DNA from: Amia ocellicauda
Taxonomy: Eukaryota; Chordata; Actinopteri; Amiiformes; Amiidae
DNA length: 64,000 bases
Direction of reading: 5' to 3'
Assembly: GCF_036373705.1 (NCBI RefSeq)
Contig: NC_089867.1
Span: 6,416,501-6,480,500 of the forward strand
Shown: positions 47,101 to 56,622 of the stretch, piece after piece
Layout: each line of letters starts with the position of its first letter
Position numbering within the stretch: position 1 is the first letter of the stretch
Translations under genes and position numbers: made by a program
The notes under the pieces: model-generated
Seen by the model: only the letters and a program-made list of their open reading frames with translations
Databases searched by the model: none
Told to the model about the DNA's origin: nothing

Positions 47101-48585
47101 CTTCAGAGATCAGACTGTGATCGCGGTGAAAGCTCCCTCGGAGACTAAGTTGGAAGTGCCCGATCCACAAGAGGTGAGCAGAGTGCTGACCAGTGTGTTG
47201 TGTTTACGGGTTTGCTGAGGAAGCGGTTATTACTCAGAAATGGCAAATCATGTAAATACTGTGCATTATACCTGCATACTTGGTGGAAGACATGGGTATT
47301 GTTAAATAGTTTGGGTGTTAAAGAAAATGTTGTAGCTCAATAGATATCTCAGTGCTTCATATGAAAGTCCACAACACCACATCCTGATTTTTATTTTATT
47401 TTCCCTCAGAATCTGCAAGTCCACTTAACCAGCACACAGGGTCCCATAGAAGTTTTTTTATGTCCAGACGAGAATATCCCCAACAGTCCTCTTAAAAACG
47501 CCTTGGACCTGAATGGAAATACGTCTCCTTTGGTGAAAGTGTTACAAGGTAAGCACCTTCTCGCAATCATGCACACCTGGACAGGACTTTTGAAGTGAGT
47601 GTTTAGGGAGTCCCAGTAAAGAGTAATTTGCTGTAAAATAATAATTCAGAAATAATGGCCTCATTATATTATACATGGCGAGGCACTCATACTGATGCAG
47701 GGTCATACATACAGCTCTGCAAAATGTATACATGAAGTCAAATTACCTGAACAGCCTCAGTTTCAATCCAAGTAGATCTAGCTATTCCATTGAAACTGTT
47801 ATTGATAACCTACATTAATGTTGAATATTGAAATCCATATGTTAAGGATAACTTAACTCTGATATTAGTATTGATTTGTTAAAAGCACTGAGGCTCGGTT
47901 TTGTAAGTGTGAAATCTATTTTGCGGAGAATACGGAGGGAATCTTGGAATTCTGGGGACAAAACGGAATCAGGCATTTGAACACACCGATCAGCCATAAC
48001 ATTATGAGCACGGACAGGTGAAGTGAATAACACTGATAATCTCGTTATCATGGCACCTGTCAGTGGGTGGGATATATTAGGCAGCAAGTGAACATTTTGT
48101 CCTCAAAGTTGATGTGTTAGAAACAGGAATAATTGGCAAGCGTAAGGATCTGAGCGACTTTGACACGGGCCAAATTGTGATGGCTAGACGAGCGGGTCAG
48201 AGCATCTCCAAAACTGCAGCTCTTGTGGGGTGTTGCCGGTCTGGCCATACAAATGCTTGAACATACAACAAAATACACAAAAACCTATATTAAAACACAA
48301 GTGCAATTGCTCTTTTCTGCTTCTTTTCTCCTAGAATCCGGCTCCTTGGTGCCCGATTGTCCAGTGACGGTGTCCAGCATTTCTCCCCTGACATCCCCCA
48401 TCACCAGCCTCCTACAGCAGACTGAGGACCAGATTGCCACAGTGGAGGGGCCTTTCGTAAACTTATCTCCTCCCCTGATTCACGAAGACTACTTACTGAG
48501 CCTAGGGGACGAGGAGGGAATCAGTGACCTATTTGACGCGTACGGTCTAGACACACTCCCACTGGACGACCTCCTTTGCAACTGA
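33098..48585 (+). CDS. e2f3: E2F3, E2F transcription factor 3, E2F3a form (complete, 7 exons)
   Basis: E2F3 is a G1/S transcription factor that binds TTTSGCGC sites with a DP partner and is held by RB. Exons are 33098-33373 (or to 33412), 39696-39804, 44039-44258, 46217-46375, 47059-47173, 47410-47548 and 48335-48585. They total 1269 nt, 422 residues (human E2F3a 465). MRKGI at the start matches human E2F3a. Then come AKRRLEL (93-99, NLS/cyclin A region), the winged-helix DNA-binding domain (about 138-202) with RRLYDI (176-181), the dimerisation/marked-box region (about 203-335) with AYVTYQDIR, and the C-terminal RB-binding motif [20 protein letters not shown] (391-410). Intron 4 is AT-AC. 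The human Ala/Gly-rich N-terminal expansion is absent. Confidence 0.96.
33413..39695 (+). other. E2F3 intron 1
   Basis: The CpG-rich part lasts to about 34.0 kb, then the DNA is AT-rich. It holds a possible interspersed repeat near 35050-35165, a poly-C tract (about 38275-38290) and the rearranged Tc1 remnant (38797-39404). I found no E2F3b-type first exon (MPL... joined to AKRRLEL). Confidence 0.55.
38797..39404 (+). mobile_element. Rearranged Tc1-like element remnant
   Basis: AGTTTTGAGGGAGC at the left and its complement GCTCCCTCAAAACT at about 39087-39100 bracket a segment coding, on the minus strand, for a decayed Tc1 DNA-binding domain (LRERAIGN, then [11 protein letters not shown]). 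The right part matches the usual 3' region (AAGGTGCACCTGTGTAATGA, then TCATGAAACACGGGATCAAC and a TTGTTCAGT end). The coding segment is inverted relative to the 3' end. Confidence 0.6.
39696..39804 (+). CDS. e2f3: E2F3 exon 2
   Basis: TTTTCCACAG acceptor, 36 codons plus one base, then GTAAGG. Encodes AKRRLELDD, then KTPKGKGRA, the nuclear-localisation and cyclin A-binding region shared by E2F1-3. Confidence 0.94.
41151..41183. repeat. Poly-A tract
   Basis: About 33 consecutive A in E2F3 intron 2, possibly a retroposon tail. No matching body was recognised upstream. Confidence 0.85.
42060..42955 (+). mobile_element. Decayed Tc1-like transposon (IR/DR type)
   Basis: Transposase remnants run left to right: a helix-turn-helix part (42073-42336, [15 protein letters not shown], then [10 protein letters not shown]), [11 protein letters not shown] near 42420, and [19 protein letters not shown] near 42620-42676, which carries the second catalytic Asp of a Tc1 enzyme. 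Stops and frame changes separate them. GGGTCTGAATTTTTATGCAA (42810-42829) and GGGTCTGAATTGTTTTTCAA (42925-42944) are the inner and outer direct repeats of the right end. Confidence 0.75.
44039..44258 (+). CDS. e2f3: E2F3 exon 3 (DNA-binding domain)
   Basis: Two hundred and twenty bp after TTTTTGCAG, leaving at GTACGT. Encodes [18 protein letters not shown] through [19 protein letters not shown] and NNIQW. RRLYDI contacts DNA in E2F proteins. The exon is GC-rich compared with its introns. Confidence 0.96.
44259..46216 (+). other. E2F3 intron 3
   Basis: No exon or transposon is recognised. A G-tract follows the donor (about 44280-44291), and a triple AGGTCA-type direct repeat lies at 45697-45716. 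Confidence 0.6.
45697..45716 (+). promoter_or_regulatory. Triple DR1-spaced nuclear-receptor half-sites
   Basis: AGGTCA-G-AGGTCA-G-AGGTTC. The first two are a perfect DR1, the arrangement bound by RXR, HNF4 and COUP-TF proteins. Function is untested; it could be chance duplication of a 7-mer. Confidence 0.35.
46217..46375 (+). CDS. e2f3: E2F3 exon 4
   Basis: Fifty-two full codons: GCNLSDDGG, then [19 protein letters not shown], the coiled-coil dimerisation segment. It ends CAGAA directly before the U12 donor ATATCCTTT. Confidence 0.93.
46376..47058 (+). other. U12-type AT-AC intron of E2F3
   Basis: The donor is ATATCCTTT, the exact minor-spliceosome AT-AC consensus. TTCTTTAAC at 47041-47049 matches the U12 branch site (TTCCTTAAC) and lies about 10 nt before the acceptor CAC at 47056-47058. 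With these ends the protein reads [10 protein letters not shown], as required. No GT-AG pair gives this join. AT-AC introns are known in E2F genes. Confidence 0.93.
47059..47173 (+). CDS. e2f3: E2F3 exon 5
   Basis: One base plus 38 codons: [31 protein letters not shown], then GTGAGC. This is the start of the marked box. Confidence 0.95.
47410..47548 (+). CDS. e2f3: E2F3 exon 6
   Basis: Forty-six codons plus one base: [20 protein letters not shown], the marked-box core, then a divergent linker ending VKVLQ. Donor GTAAGC. Confidence 0.95.
47985..48243 (+). mobile_element. Truncated Tc1-like element (left end) in E2F3 intron 6
   Basis: The left terminal repeat and about 260 bp nearly match 6989-7249, including the subterminal hairpin and the same ATTGG in place of ATGGG at the transposase start. 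The rest of the element is missing. It stops 91 bp before the last coding exon. Confidence 0.88.
48335..48585 (+). CDS. e2f3: E2F3 exon 7 (RB-binding end)
   Basis: Acceptor TTTTCTCCTAG. Encodes [29 protein letters not shown] and the RB-binding motif, ending LLCN and TGA. The Tc1-like fragment ends 91 bp upstream. Confidence 0.96.
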
Positions 48586-51500
48586 TGTGCACCCCATTGG
48601 TCTGGTTGGACTAACCATCTAGAAGGAACCAGGAGGAGACCCTTTCGGCCAATGAGAAGTGCATATCATTGGATGCCTAGGGTCTCTTGCGAAGATCCGT
48701 GACGGCGAAAAGCGGATTGCCTTAACTTGTACACCTCCTGCAAGGGTACAGCGGATTTTAAACCTTGATGTGAGATCTGCCTTATGAATTTGGGCACGAA
48801 CCCTCCACAAACATTGCGTTTCAGGTTGCCACCGTCTCCTTTTCCACAACAGCAAAGCGGCTTTTTACAGAGTACAGAATAAAGTTGGCCGGCCAGGGGA
48901 TTTTTCCGCTTTGGAATTAGTAAATCAGTATTTCTGTTTTCTTCTTCAAATGCTTTCTTCACCCAGCCATATGTGTTCATGCAATGCTTTTCAGATGCTG
49001 TCAGAGATTAGAAGATAGCACAGTCACACCCAACACATTTTTGAAGCCGTCGGCAGTTCTTGAAGGTCAACTGCTCCACTCATTAGGGTTTCAGTATAGG
49101 GGTCAACTATGCTGTTTTTGAAGGTGTCTGTATGACCATCTGGTTGTGGTTCAGGGGTGAAATAATACAAAAAATATAATAAAGGGAGTTCCTTAGTGTC
49201 GGAATAGAAAATTGCCCTGGAATGAAGTGTCCTCGCTACACTAGTATTATGTTCCCTAATCTCTTGGGGGAGATTATTTATTTGAGACAGAAAGAGAAAA
49301 AAAAAAAAAAGTTATACATCCTGTAGTTTAGTCTATTAAGGAAAATGCTTGTTATTTTTTTTGGTTTTGTTTTGCAAGTAAAATGAGTTACATTTCTTCT
49401 AGTGACTAAAGCACAGAAGCTGGCAGGCCTATATGTTTCATTACACTCCAAGGCACCTCGGTTCACCACTGGGATCAAAGAGATGGAAAAGGCGTTCTTC
49501 TTGTCGGTCCTGTTAGACTTATGCATGGTTTCCTAGTTTAGCTCTCTAACCTACTCTCTGAAGCAGTTATGCGAGTTAGTATTGTCTGTCTAGGCCACGG
49601 TGCGAGCGTCACAGAGCTTCAGGGTATGTTTCTGTAATTGTCATCACGTTCTCCTGTTCAGGTGATAACAGTCACTGCCCACCATATCATACAGCAAATC
49701 TTCACTGAAACATGGCCACGTTGTTCTGGACACGTGCGATTTACAAGCATAGGTGAGCTTTAATTGAGATCCATGCAATTGAAAGTAATCAATGTCTGTT
49801 AAATTCACAGTGTAGAGAGTTATATCTCTACTGATGTAAGAAATCAGCATTTTTGTTCTGAACTGCCTGATTAGTTATTTAAAGCAATTGGTGGGGAAAT
49901 ACTGCTCCCCTCTCAAAATCATAATTTGCTATGGTCTGTCTCCAAACGAAACCTTTTTCGCACAATCTTGACTCACTTTTCAACCTATTTTCACCCATTA
50001 GTAGAGTGTCTACAACTCTTGCAGTCTTTGGATCTGACCAAAGGGATTCTGTCCACCCTTATCAGAACATTAAATCTGTAAAGAATGGAAGATATGCTTT
50101 TTTTTTTTACACAGTAAAATTAGTTCAGGCATGCTTCAAAATGATTTGAAAGAGAAACAAAAGAAACCAGAACCATTCATTTTCAGTCATGTTCAATTCA
50201 TGTCTTCTCTGTTTTGGAGAACTTTTGATTCTAACTCACAATGCCAAAGCTGGTCAGATATATGAAGTTGATGGAAATTTGAATTACACTGCTAATGCTC
50301 AGCCAATGACATTTTCTAGGCGTGGTCCAGCTGCATTCTTGTGGGAAGATCTGGAAGGTTGTGTTAGACGTATGCTTGAGCTTTATCTTTTTAAATTTTA
50401 TCTTTAACTTCTCCAAATGCATAGGTCTTCCTCAAACAAAGACCCACATGCTATAAAGGAATGTAATGCAAGCCCTACCCACACCACACTAAACTCTCAG
50501 TTCCCCATGCACTTTAGACCCTCCCTGACAGACTCGTGTACGAGTGGCAGGGAATGGGAACCACAAGAGCTGTTGGCACCAGTGGGGGACAGGTGGTAAA
50601 GCAGCTGTGCTAAACCAGGTGTGCTGACACATTGCACTGACAAGGTGCAAAGGGTTGAATACATTTTAGAAGAAGCAGGTACCTCCTTTGGGGGTGGGTG
50701 GGACATCTTTGAAGAATATAAGACTTAAATTGAATTCTCGTTTTAAAAAGATGTTTGTTTAGGTTTGCCATGTAATCTCCCTCCTCTGCCTTTTTAATAT
50801 AATCATTGATTTAGCCTGAATTAGTGATTCACCCTCCTTGGTGCAATTGGCCCTCGCTTATCCCGACCTTTACTCTGTCGTTGCTGTGTTATCTGACATT
50901 AGGTTGGGTATTAATTCAATCTTGCAAATATTGTCAATGTTTTCAGTTCACTATGGACCATAGTCTGGATTTAGTCATTTTAAAATGTAAATGTTTTATC
51001 CGCGTAGTTATTTAAAGGGAACGTGTTTTGCTTTTATGGTATTTTAAATTCTTTGGATTTAATGCTGTGTCCACCATTAATTCAGATATTTCTCACACAC
51101 TATGTATGTGTTTATAAGCCCTGAAATGTCCAGTTGAGATCTGCTGCAGTTTGGAGAATAATTGTGCCGAGGAAGTGACTTGTTGTCCACAACCTTGAAA
51201 GCTCTTTCAAGTCGACGTATTGTCATTGAAGCAGTGCAATGGGAAACTGGTCAATTCAGCTGGAGAAGATTGCCGCTCTGATTCAAACGTGATGAAATCA
51301 AGGTTTTATTTAAAATGTGTTGCTTAGTATCCCTGCTTTTTGTGGGTTTGACCGTTTCTACATTGTTAGAAGTCCTTGTAAGAAGCTATAATGCTGTGGT
51401 ACACTTTCACTTGCACATGATGTAATTGTACATTATAGCAGACTACCTCTGAACCTTGCTTAAAGTCAGTAATGTTTTGCTAAAGATTGCTACTGGTCTA

Positions 51501-51824
51501 TGGCCTAATGAAGCTTTTTCTAATTTCCATTTCTATATTCATGATGTCGGAGAGAAGATGGTAAGCGCTTGACAACTTTCAAAACCACATCTGTACATTT
51601 TGTAATGTTATGTGCGTCTGACACATAAGCTGCCTTTGACCTCTCTATACCCCCCCCCCCATGTTTTACAAGATTTCTTAATGTTCTTTCAAATGATCAG
51701 TTTCATCAAGTAAAACAAAATACTGTCCAATGCTGAGTAGGTTTAAAATTGTTCTTTTTATGTTTTGATGGTACAAATGTAATGTTATATTTGGGACATC
51801 CCTGAGAGAAATGTTTGAATATGA

Positions 51825-51838
51825 GAGCCCCCTAGTGG
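51825..51838 (-). promoter_or_regulatory. CTCF-like core CCACTAGGGGGCTC
   Basis: On the minus strand this nearly matches the CTCF core CCASYAGRKGGCRS, with one mismatch (T for R). It lies in the E2F3 3' UTR. Confidence 0.4.
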
Positions 51839-51941
51839 TTGTAAAAGCAAAATTTCCACAATGCAGGATTTCATAGGATCTTTTTAATGTTGGTATCAAA
51901 TCATGTTTTGAACAGATGTGTCGAGCACCAGAAGAATTGCA

Positions 51942-51942
51942 A

Positions 51943-51995
<53 letters not shown>
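51942..51995. repeat. (GT)n microsatellite
   Basis: About 27 GT units. It produces spurious Cys/Val open frames in two phases. Confidence 0.92.
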
Positions 51996-51998
<3 letters not shown>

Positions 51999-53876
51999 CT
52001 GACATCACTTCACCTTTGTTGGAACGTGAAGTTTGTGCCTTTTGTCAAATGCAAACTTTTCTTTACCAAATATGTACTAGGACAAAATGCTTATCTTTAC
52101 CACTGTGCTAACAGGCTGGTTGTAATGCTGCTTCAAAATAATCCCCTTTCCCCCAGTTGTTACATAAGAAGTTAACCATAATGCCATGTGCTATGGTTGC
52201 TTTTTCCCTATATAACCTAATGTTGGTGTTTTTATTTTATTTGTACAAATCTTTATCACTCAAATAATTATACCTATCTGTAACAGTTGTAAACAAGCCT
52301 ATTTATACCATTGATTCCCACCTGTGGGAAAGATTTCCAATATGGTAATTTCTTGTAATTCACAAAATGGATACCCGTCCTCTTCCAGATTGGCTTAAAT
52401 ATTCATATTTTAAATTCAACTTATAGTCACTTTTGTAATATTAAATAAACTGGCATCAGCCTCTTGTGCAGCTGTTTTAAAGTCTTAAAACACATTAGTG
52501 CCATTGAAATATCTCTGCAGATAACTGTTTCAGTAGGTCATTTGGGGCTAATTTTTCAGTGTCAGTGCTAGAATTGCTACAACTTGTTTGTATAGTACAA
52601 TTTTTGTTTGGCAGTATAGGTAGAAGCACAACACAAGGTACCAACCTGAAAGTGTTTAATAATGTTGTGCTTATTTCCCCCCACACACAAACACGCACGC
52701 ACACACAATTTTGTGAGAAAGGTCTGATAATAGGTCTGATTTAATTTATATCCCTTTTTTCCATGTAAACTAAATACTTAATTTATGACTGTTTTTGTTT
52801 CTTAAATATCTCTAGACAGATTTCTACAAATCCCCTCATACCATTCCTAATAATAACGGAACAAAACTCACTTTACATTGCAATGCCCAGCCAATGCCCC
52901 CTGAAAACATGCTGTAAAATATTCAGATCATTAATTTTGCAGCTCAGTGTTTACACCCTACTAATCCTTCACTTTTCAAGTGTCTCTCTCCTGAGGATGG
53001 GGGTGAGCTTGTACAGTAGGGAACCCAAACCAAGAACACTAGGGAGAATTGCCAATAACTGGACTATGATGCCCCCTGGCCCATGTGTGTTTTGGTAAAT
53101 GTATACAGAGCACTTTCATATCCATCAATATCACATAGTTTATAGGTTTATAAACATGAACTATATTCTCACACATGTATTGATACATGTATGGCGAAGA
53201 CAACAAACACTAAACAGGTTGACTAGTTGAATACTTGGTGGGGGGGGGGTTGTACCTCTGATTTGTTAACCGTTGTCGGTTTAGTTTAGGCTGGTACACA
53301 TCTGTAGAAATGCACTGAATATTGAAGGTATCGTTCTTGCATGGTACACTGACTTTATTATACAATTTCAAAATACATCTGTGCCTATTTAAAGTTAAGT
53401 CTGCAATAAATGTACTGTAACACAGTTTCTAATGAACTGTCCCCATCTTTTAAAATACTGCCAGACTGTTTGAGTACAGGCAAAGCTTTTTTTTCTCTTT
53501 TTATCAAAATGAATTGTATATAACATTGGGAATTATTTAAAGGTAATGTTTTATATGTGTGCATGGTTGTATTTGTGTGTTCAGTGAATGAGGTTGGGAA
53601 TTTTCGGATTTCGTTTTGTTTGTTCTGGAAGTGTGATTTTTTTTTTTATCCTTTTTAAATCTATATGTTCAAGTAATCTTGCTGTATTTTCTGTTTTCTG
53701 AAAAGCTTTGATATTGCTTCTGTACATGGAAAACGTCTTTGAACAGTCCGACAGATGTTCCTCTCCTTTCCCGTTTATGCGATTGTGAATTTATTTTGTT
53801 AATCTGAGAAGGTCTGAAATTCACCAAAAAAACAACAAAAAAAAAACAAAAAAAACAACAACACTTGAATAAGAGC

Positions 53877-53882
53877 AATAAA
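53877..53882 (+). terminator. Likely distal E2F3 polyadenylation signal
   Basis: AATAAA in the context AAGAGCAATAAAATCTAAGC, after an A-rich stretch and about 1.1 kb before the CDKAL1 first exon. It is the last good signal before that gene. Confidence 0.5.
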
Positions 53883-53900
53883 ATCTAAGCAACCTTGAAA

Positions 53901-54799
53901 GAAATGACGGGTCTTATTCAAAACAGCTGGCTCTGAAGACTTACACATTCAAAATGTCAACCCCCCTTTTTGTTTTTTGGTCGGCCCCTTTATTCTAGGT
54001 GGCTTATGAGGTAAACGTGTCGATATAATTACACAAAATAATAAAAACTCTAGGTATCCATGTAGAGTTCAGTGGGCAGAGGATAAAGGTATGCCAGCTT
54101 CTGGTCCCGCTTAGGTAACAATTTTTGTTTTCTTTTCAGTGAGGAGAAATGAAGTGTCCCCTGCCACATAGTACCACAACATGTATAAAATGAGCTCCTC
54201 CTTGGTTCAGATTGTGTGCCAGAACTGATGATATATTTAGTGATTAAATAAAAACAGGATCCTGGGGTATTTTAGGACATGTTAAACATCAGTGCCTGCT
54301 TGTCTGAATGGTGTGTAGTCGTGTGGTGAATTGTGATGGGGTAGGGGTAGTGGTTATATAATTAAGGCATTTTCTTCTGTATATAAATATGGAATAGTCT
54401 TTTTTTATTTGGTTGACCTCCCCTCACAGCGGCACTCTTGTCCTGACCTGATGTTAAGATGAATAAGGTATTAAACTGTAAGTGAGAATGGAAAGTGGCC
54501 AATCAGGCACCTCCACAAATGGTGCCAGGCCAAGGCTGCTACAAATACACATCATTTGGTTTTAAGAAATGATTTATACAAAAATAAACTATAAAGGGCA
54601 GCTGTGTCAAGAAGCTGTTTTTTTTTTTATCTCATAGAAAATGTAAAATTATCATCTTTTGTATTAAGTTAATTTCCATTAATAATGGTTTATCATGCCT
54701 TAACTCAGTTAATACTCTGCCTTCAAATAGTCCTTTTGTCCAGTTACTCTATACATTTAACCTGAAATCCCAATGAGGATGTATTTTCAAAACGCGTTT
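53901..54799. other. E2F3-CDKAL1 interval
   Basis: About 0.9 kb of AT-rich DNA with nothing recognised. The two genes lie tail to head. Confidence 0.55.
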
Positions 54800-55036
54800 C
54801 CACCCCAAGACGTTTGAACGTCCGATTCAAATAAGCGCGTTAAGAGATTTGTCTTCCTGGGCGTTCCGTAGACAAGGGTCAGAGGGGAAATCCAGCATGG
54901 CAGACTCACTTTTTGAAAACAATTTGTAGCAAGCCTGTGCAGGGAGAACAAGCAAGTGTTGGGCATTACACGTCTGGTTTAGTTTTTTTTTGTTTTATTA
55001 TAACGTCTGGTCTACATTTAAAACCGGCGAACAGAG
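54800..55036 (+). promoter_or_regulatory. CDKAL1 promoter and probable non-coding exon 1
   Basis: The DNA becomes locally CpG-richer (for example ACGCGTTT and AAGCGCGTT). A good donor, AACAGAG/GTAAGC, ends at 55036 and can join to the acceptor at 55901, which lies 3 bases before the CDKAL1 ATG. The left limit is a guess. Confidence 0.5.
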
Positions 55037-56476
55037 GTAAGCTTTGCGTTGTGGTTGATTTATAGCTCTCGGGAGGAACACGTGGGTGCTGTCTTGTTTA
55101 TTTTCGCAGTGAACTTTTTCGCAGTGCTCTTCACACACATTAATAAAGTCTGTAATAGCAGTCGAAATGCATTTCACGAAAAATAACTTCCCCTCGGCTA
55201 CCTTCCGTTTCGTTGTGCAGATTTCCAGCTACGTATACCACGCAGGAAGCAAAGCCAAAGTCTAGAAATATTATTTTTGAATGTATTATCATGTTTACTC
55301 TTTGTATAAATAGCCATTATTAAACAGAACATAATGGATATGAAATTGTCTATTTGTAGTTGGCGTGCATTGTTTTTGTGTTTAAGCGCGGGATTAACAA
55401 ATGAAACTCGGTATACGTGGCTCATTGAAGACAAGCCACCTTCTGACTTGATTTATAGTCTAATATTGACTCATATTAAAATGTTTGCCTGTGAATATTA
55501 ATACTGCAAAATTAATTTGATAAAACTCAGTTGTTCAGTTAAGCATTCGTCATCCACAGTGAGGATACTGTATTAGCATCATTATGCATCCTTCAACTGA
55601 TTTTGTACCCATTTTTGTATTTATTGTATGTAGTCAAGTTGCACAAAATCTCTCTCTATTTATTTTAATAATGTATTCATTTTGAGCTAATGTGTAGTGA
55701 TGTTAAGTAATCACATATTCTGAAGCATGCACCTTTCCAAATCAGCTGTGCATTATTGGTGTGTTAACCCTCGTCTCTTACTAATATTTTGGTTTTTGAA
55801 TACATCCTCCTCACACAAGCATGGCCACTGTAAGAGTGGTATTGTATTGTCAACTGTGCAGCATGTTAAATGAATGTGTTTCCCCCCTTTTTCTTTTCTA
55901 GACCATGCCAGCTACTTGTGATTCACAGCTGGATGACATTGAGGATATGGTGTCAGCAGAAGATCCCACACCCAATAATCGTCAGTTTGCAAGGAAGAAC
56001 ATTGTACCAAGAGCCAGAAAAAGAAACCAACAGGAAAATGAAGAAGACCTCCAGGCTGATAGGTAAGGGTCTTCTGAATATAACGTTGTTGTTTTTTTAG
56101 TGATCAACACTTCCCCACTCTTACTCCTTGTTACATCTGTCCTTATTTTTACATGTTGAATTGCTGTTATTGTAACTGCTTAAGTACCATTGGTAAGCAT
56201 GACAAACAGCTCAAATCAGAGCACTGACTTAACATTTACCAAATGTCTGCATTTAGATTTAAGCCATAACCTAGTCTTCTACCGTTATGCTCTACTTTCT
56301 TCCTAATTTTACTTTAATTAGGAATTATGTTCCATTTTGTCGTTCCTCTTATTTGAATGTTTTGTGACAGCTGTGATCCATTCTGGGTGTGGGCATCTTG
56401 TATGAAATCAAGAATTAACTGATTATAATGTCCCTCGTCCTTCTGATTTCCATGTTAAACGTGCTTCTTTTCACAG
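55037..56476 (+). other. CDKAL1 introns 1 and 2
   Basis: The two short introns on either side of the exon at 55902-56062. They are AT-rich with nothing recognised. Confidence 0.55.
55902..56062 (+). CDS. cdkal1: CDKAL1 exon 2 (start codon)
   Basis: TTTTCTTTTCTAG acceptor, three untranslated bases, ATG at 55905, 52 codons plus AG, then GTAAGG. Acidic, then Arg/Lys-rich. Confidence 0.92.
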
Positions 56477-56589
56477 TATCATTCCTGGCACGCAGAAGAT
56501 CTGGATGAAGACGTGGGGCTGCTCTCATAACAATTCAGACGGAGAATACATGGCGGGGCAGCTTGCTGCAAGTGGATACAAAATTACAG
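55905..56589 (+). CDS. cdkal1: CDKAL1, tRNA methylthiotransferase, first two coding exons
   Basis: CDKAL1 is an ER-anchored radical-SAM enzyme that converts t6A37 to ms2t6A37 in tRNA-Lys(UUU). Exons 55905-56062 and 56477-56589 encode the first 90 residues. [20 protein letters not shown] is close to the human start. A basic linker follows, then [20 protein letters not shown] and [15 protein letters not shown], the start of the N-terminal methylthiotransferase domain. The Cys of WGCSHN is a conserved iron-sulphur ligand of the family. The next exon (human ENASDADLWLLNSC) was not found before 64000, so the gene continues beyond the edge. Its position after E2F3 matches human 6p22.3. Confidence 0.94.
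56477..56589 (+). CDS. cdkal1: CDKAL1 exon 3
   Basis: TTTTCACAG acceptor, 113 bp, GTAATG donor. Encodes the [20 protein letters not shown] signature, near identical to human. Confidence 0.95.
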
Positions 56590-56622
56590 GTAATGCCAAG
56601 CTTTTAAAATACATAGGATATA

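Larger units (their letters stand above)
48586..53900 (+). other. Probable E2F3 3' UTR
   Basis: AT-rich and without further coding signal. Candidate AATAAA signals lie near 52443, 53405 and 53877. Mammalian E2F3 also has a multi-kilobase 3' UTR. It holds a long GT repeat (51942-51995) and a CTCF-like core (51825-51838). The exact end is inferred. Confidence 0.55.

Noticed and set aside
51887..52175. Open frames with Cys-Val runs
   Set aside because: They come from the GT microsatellite in the E2F3 3' UTR.
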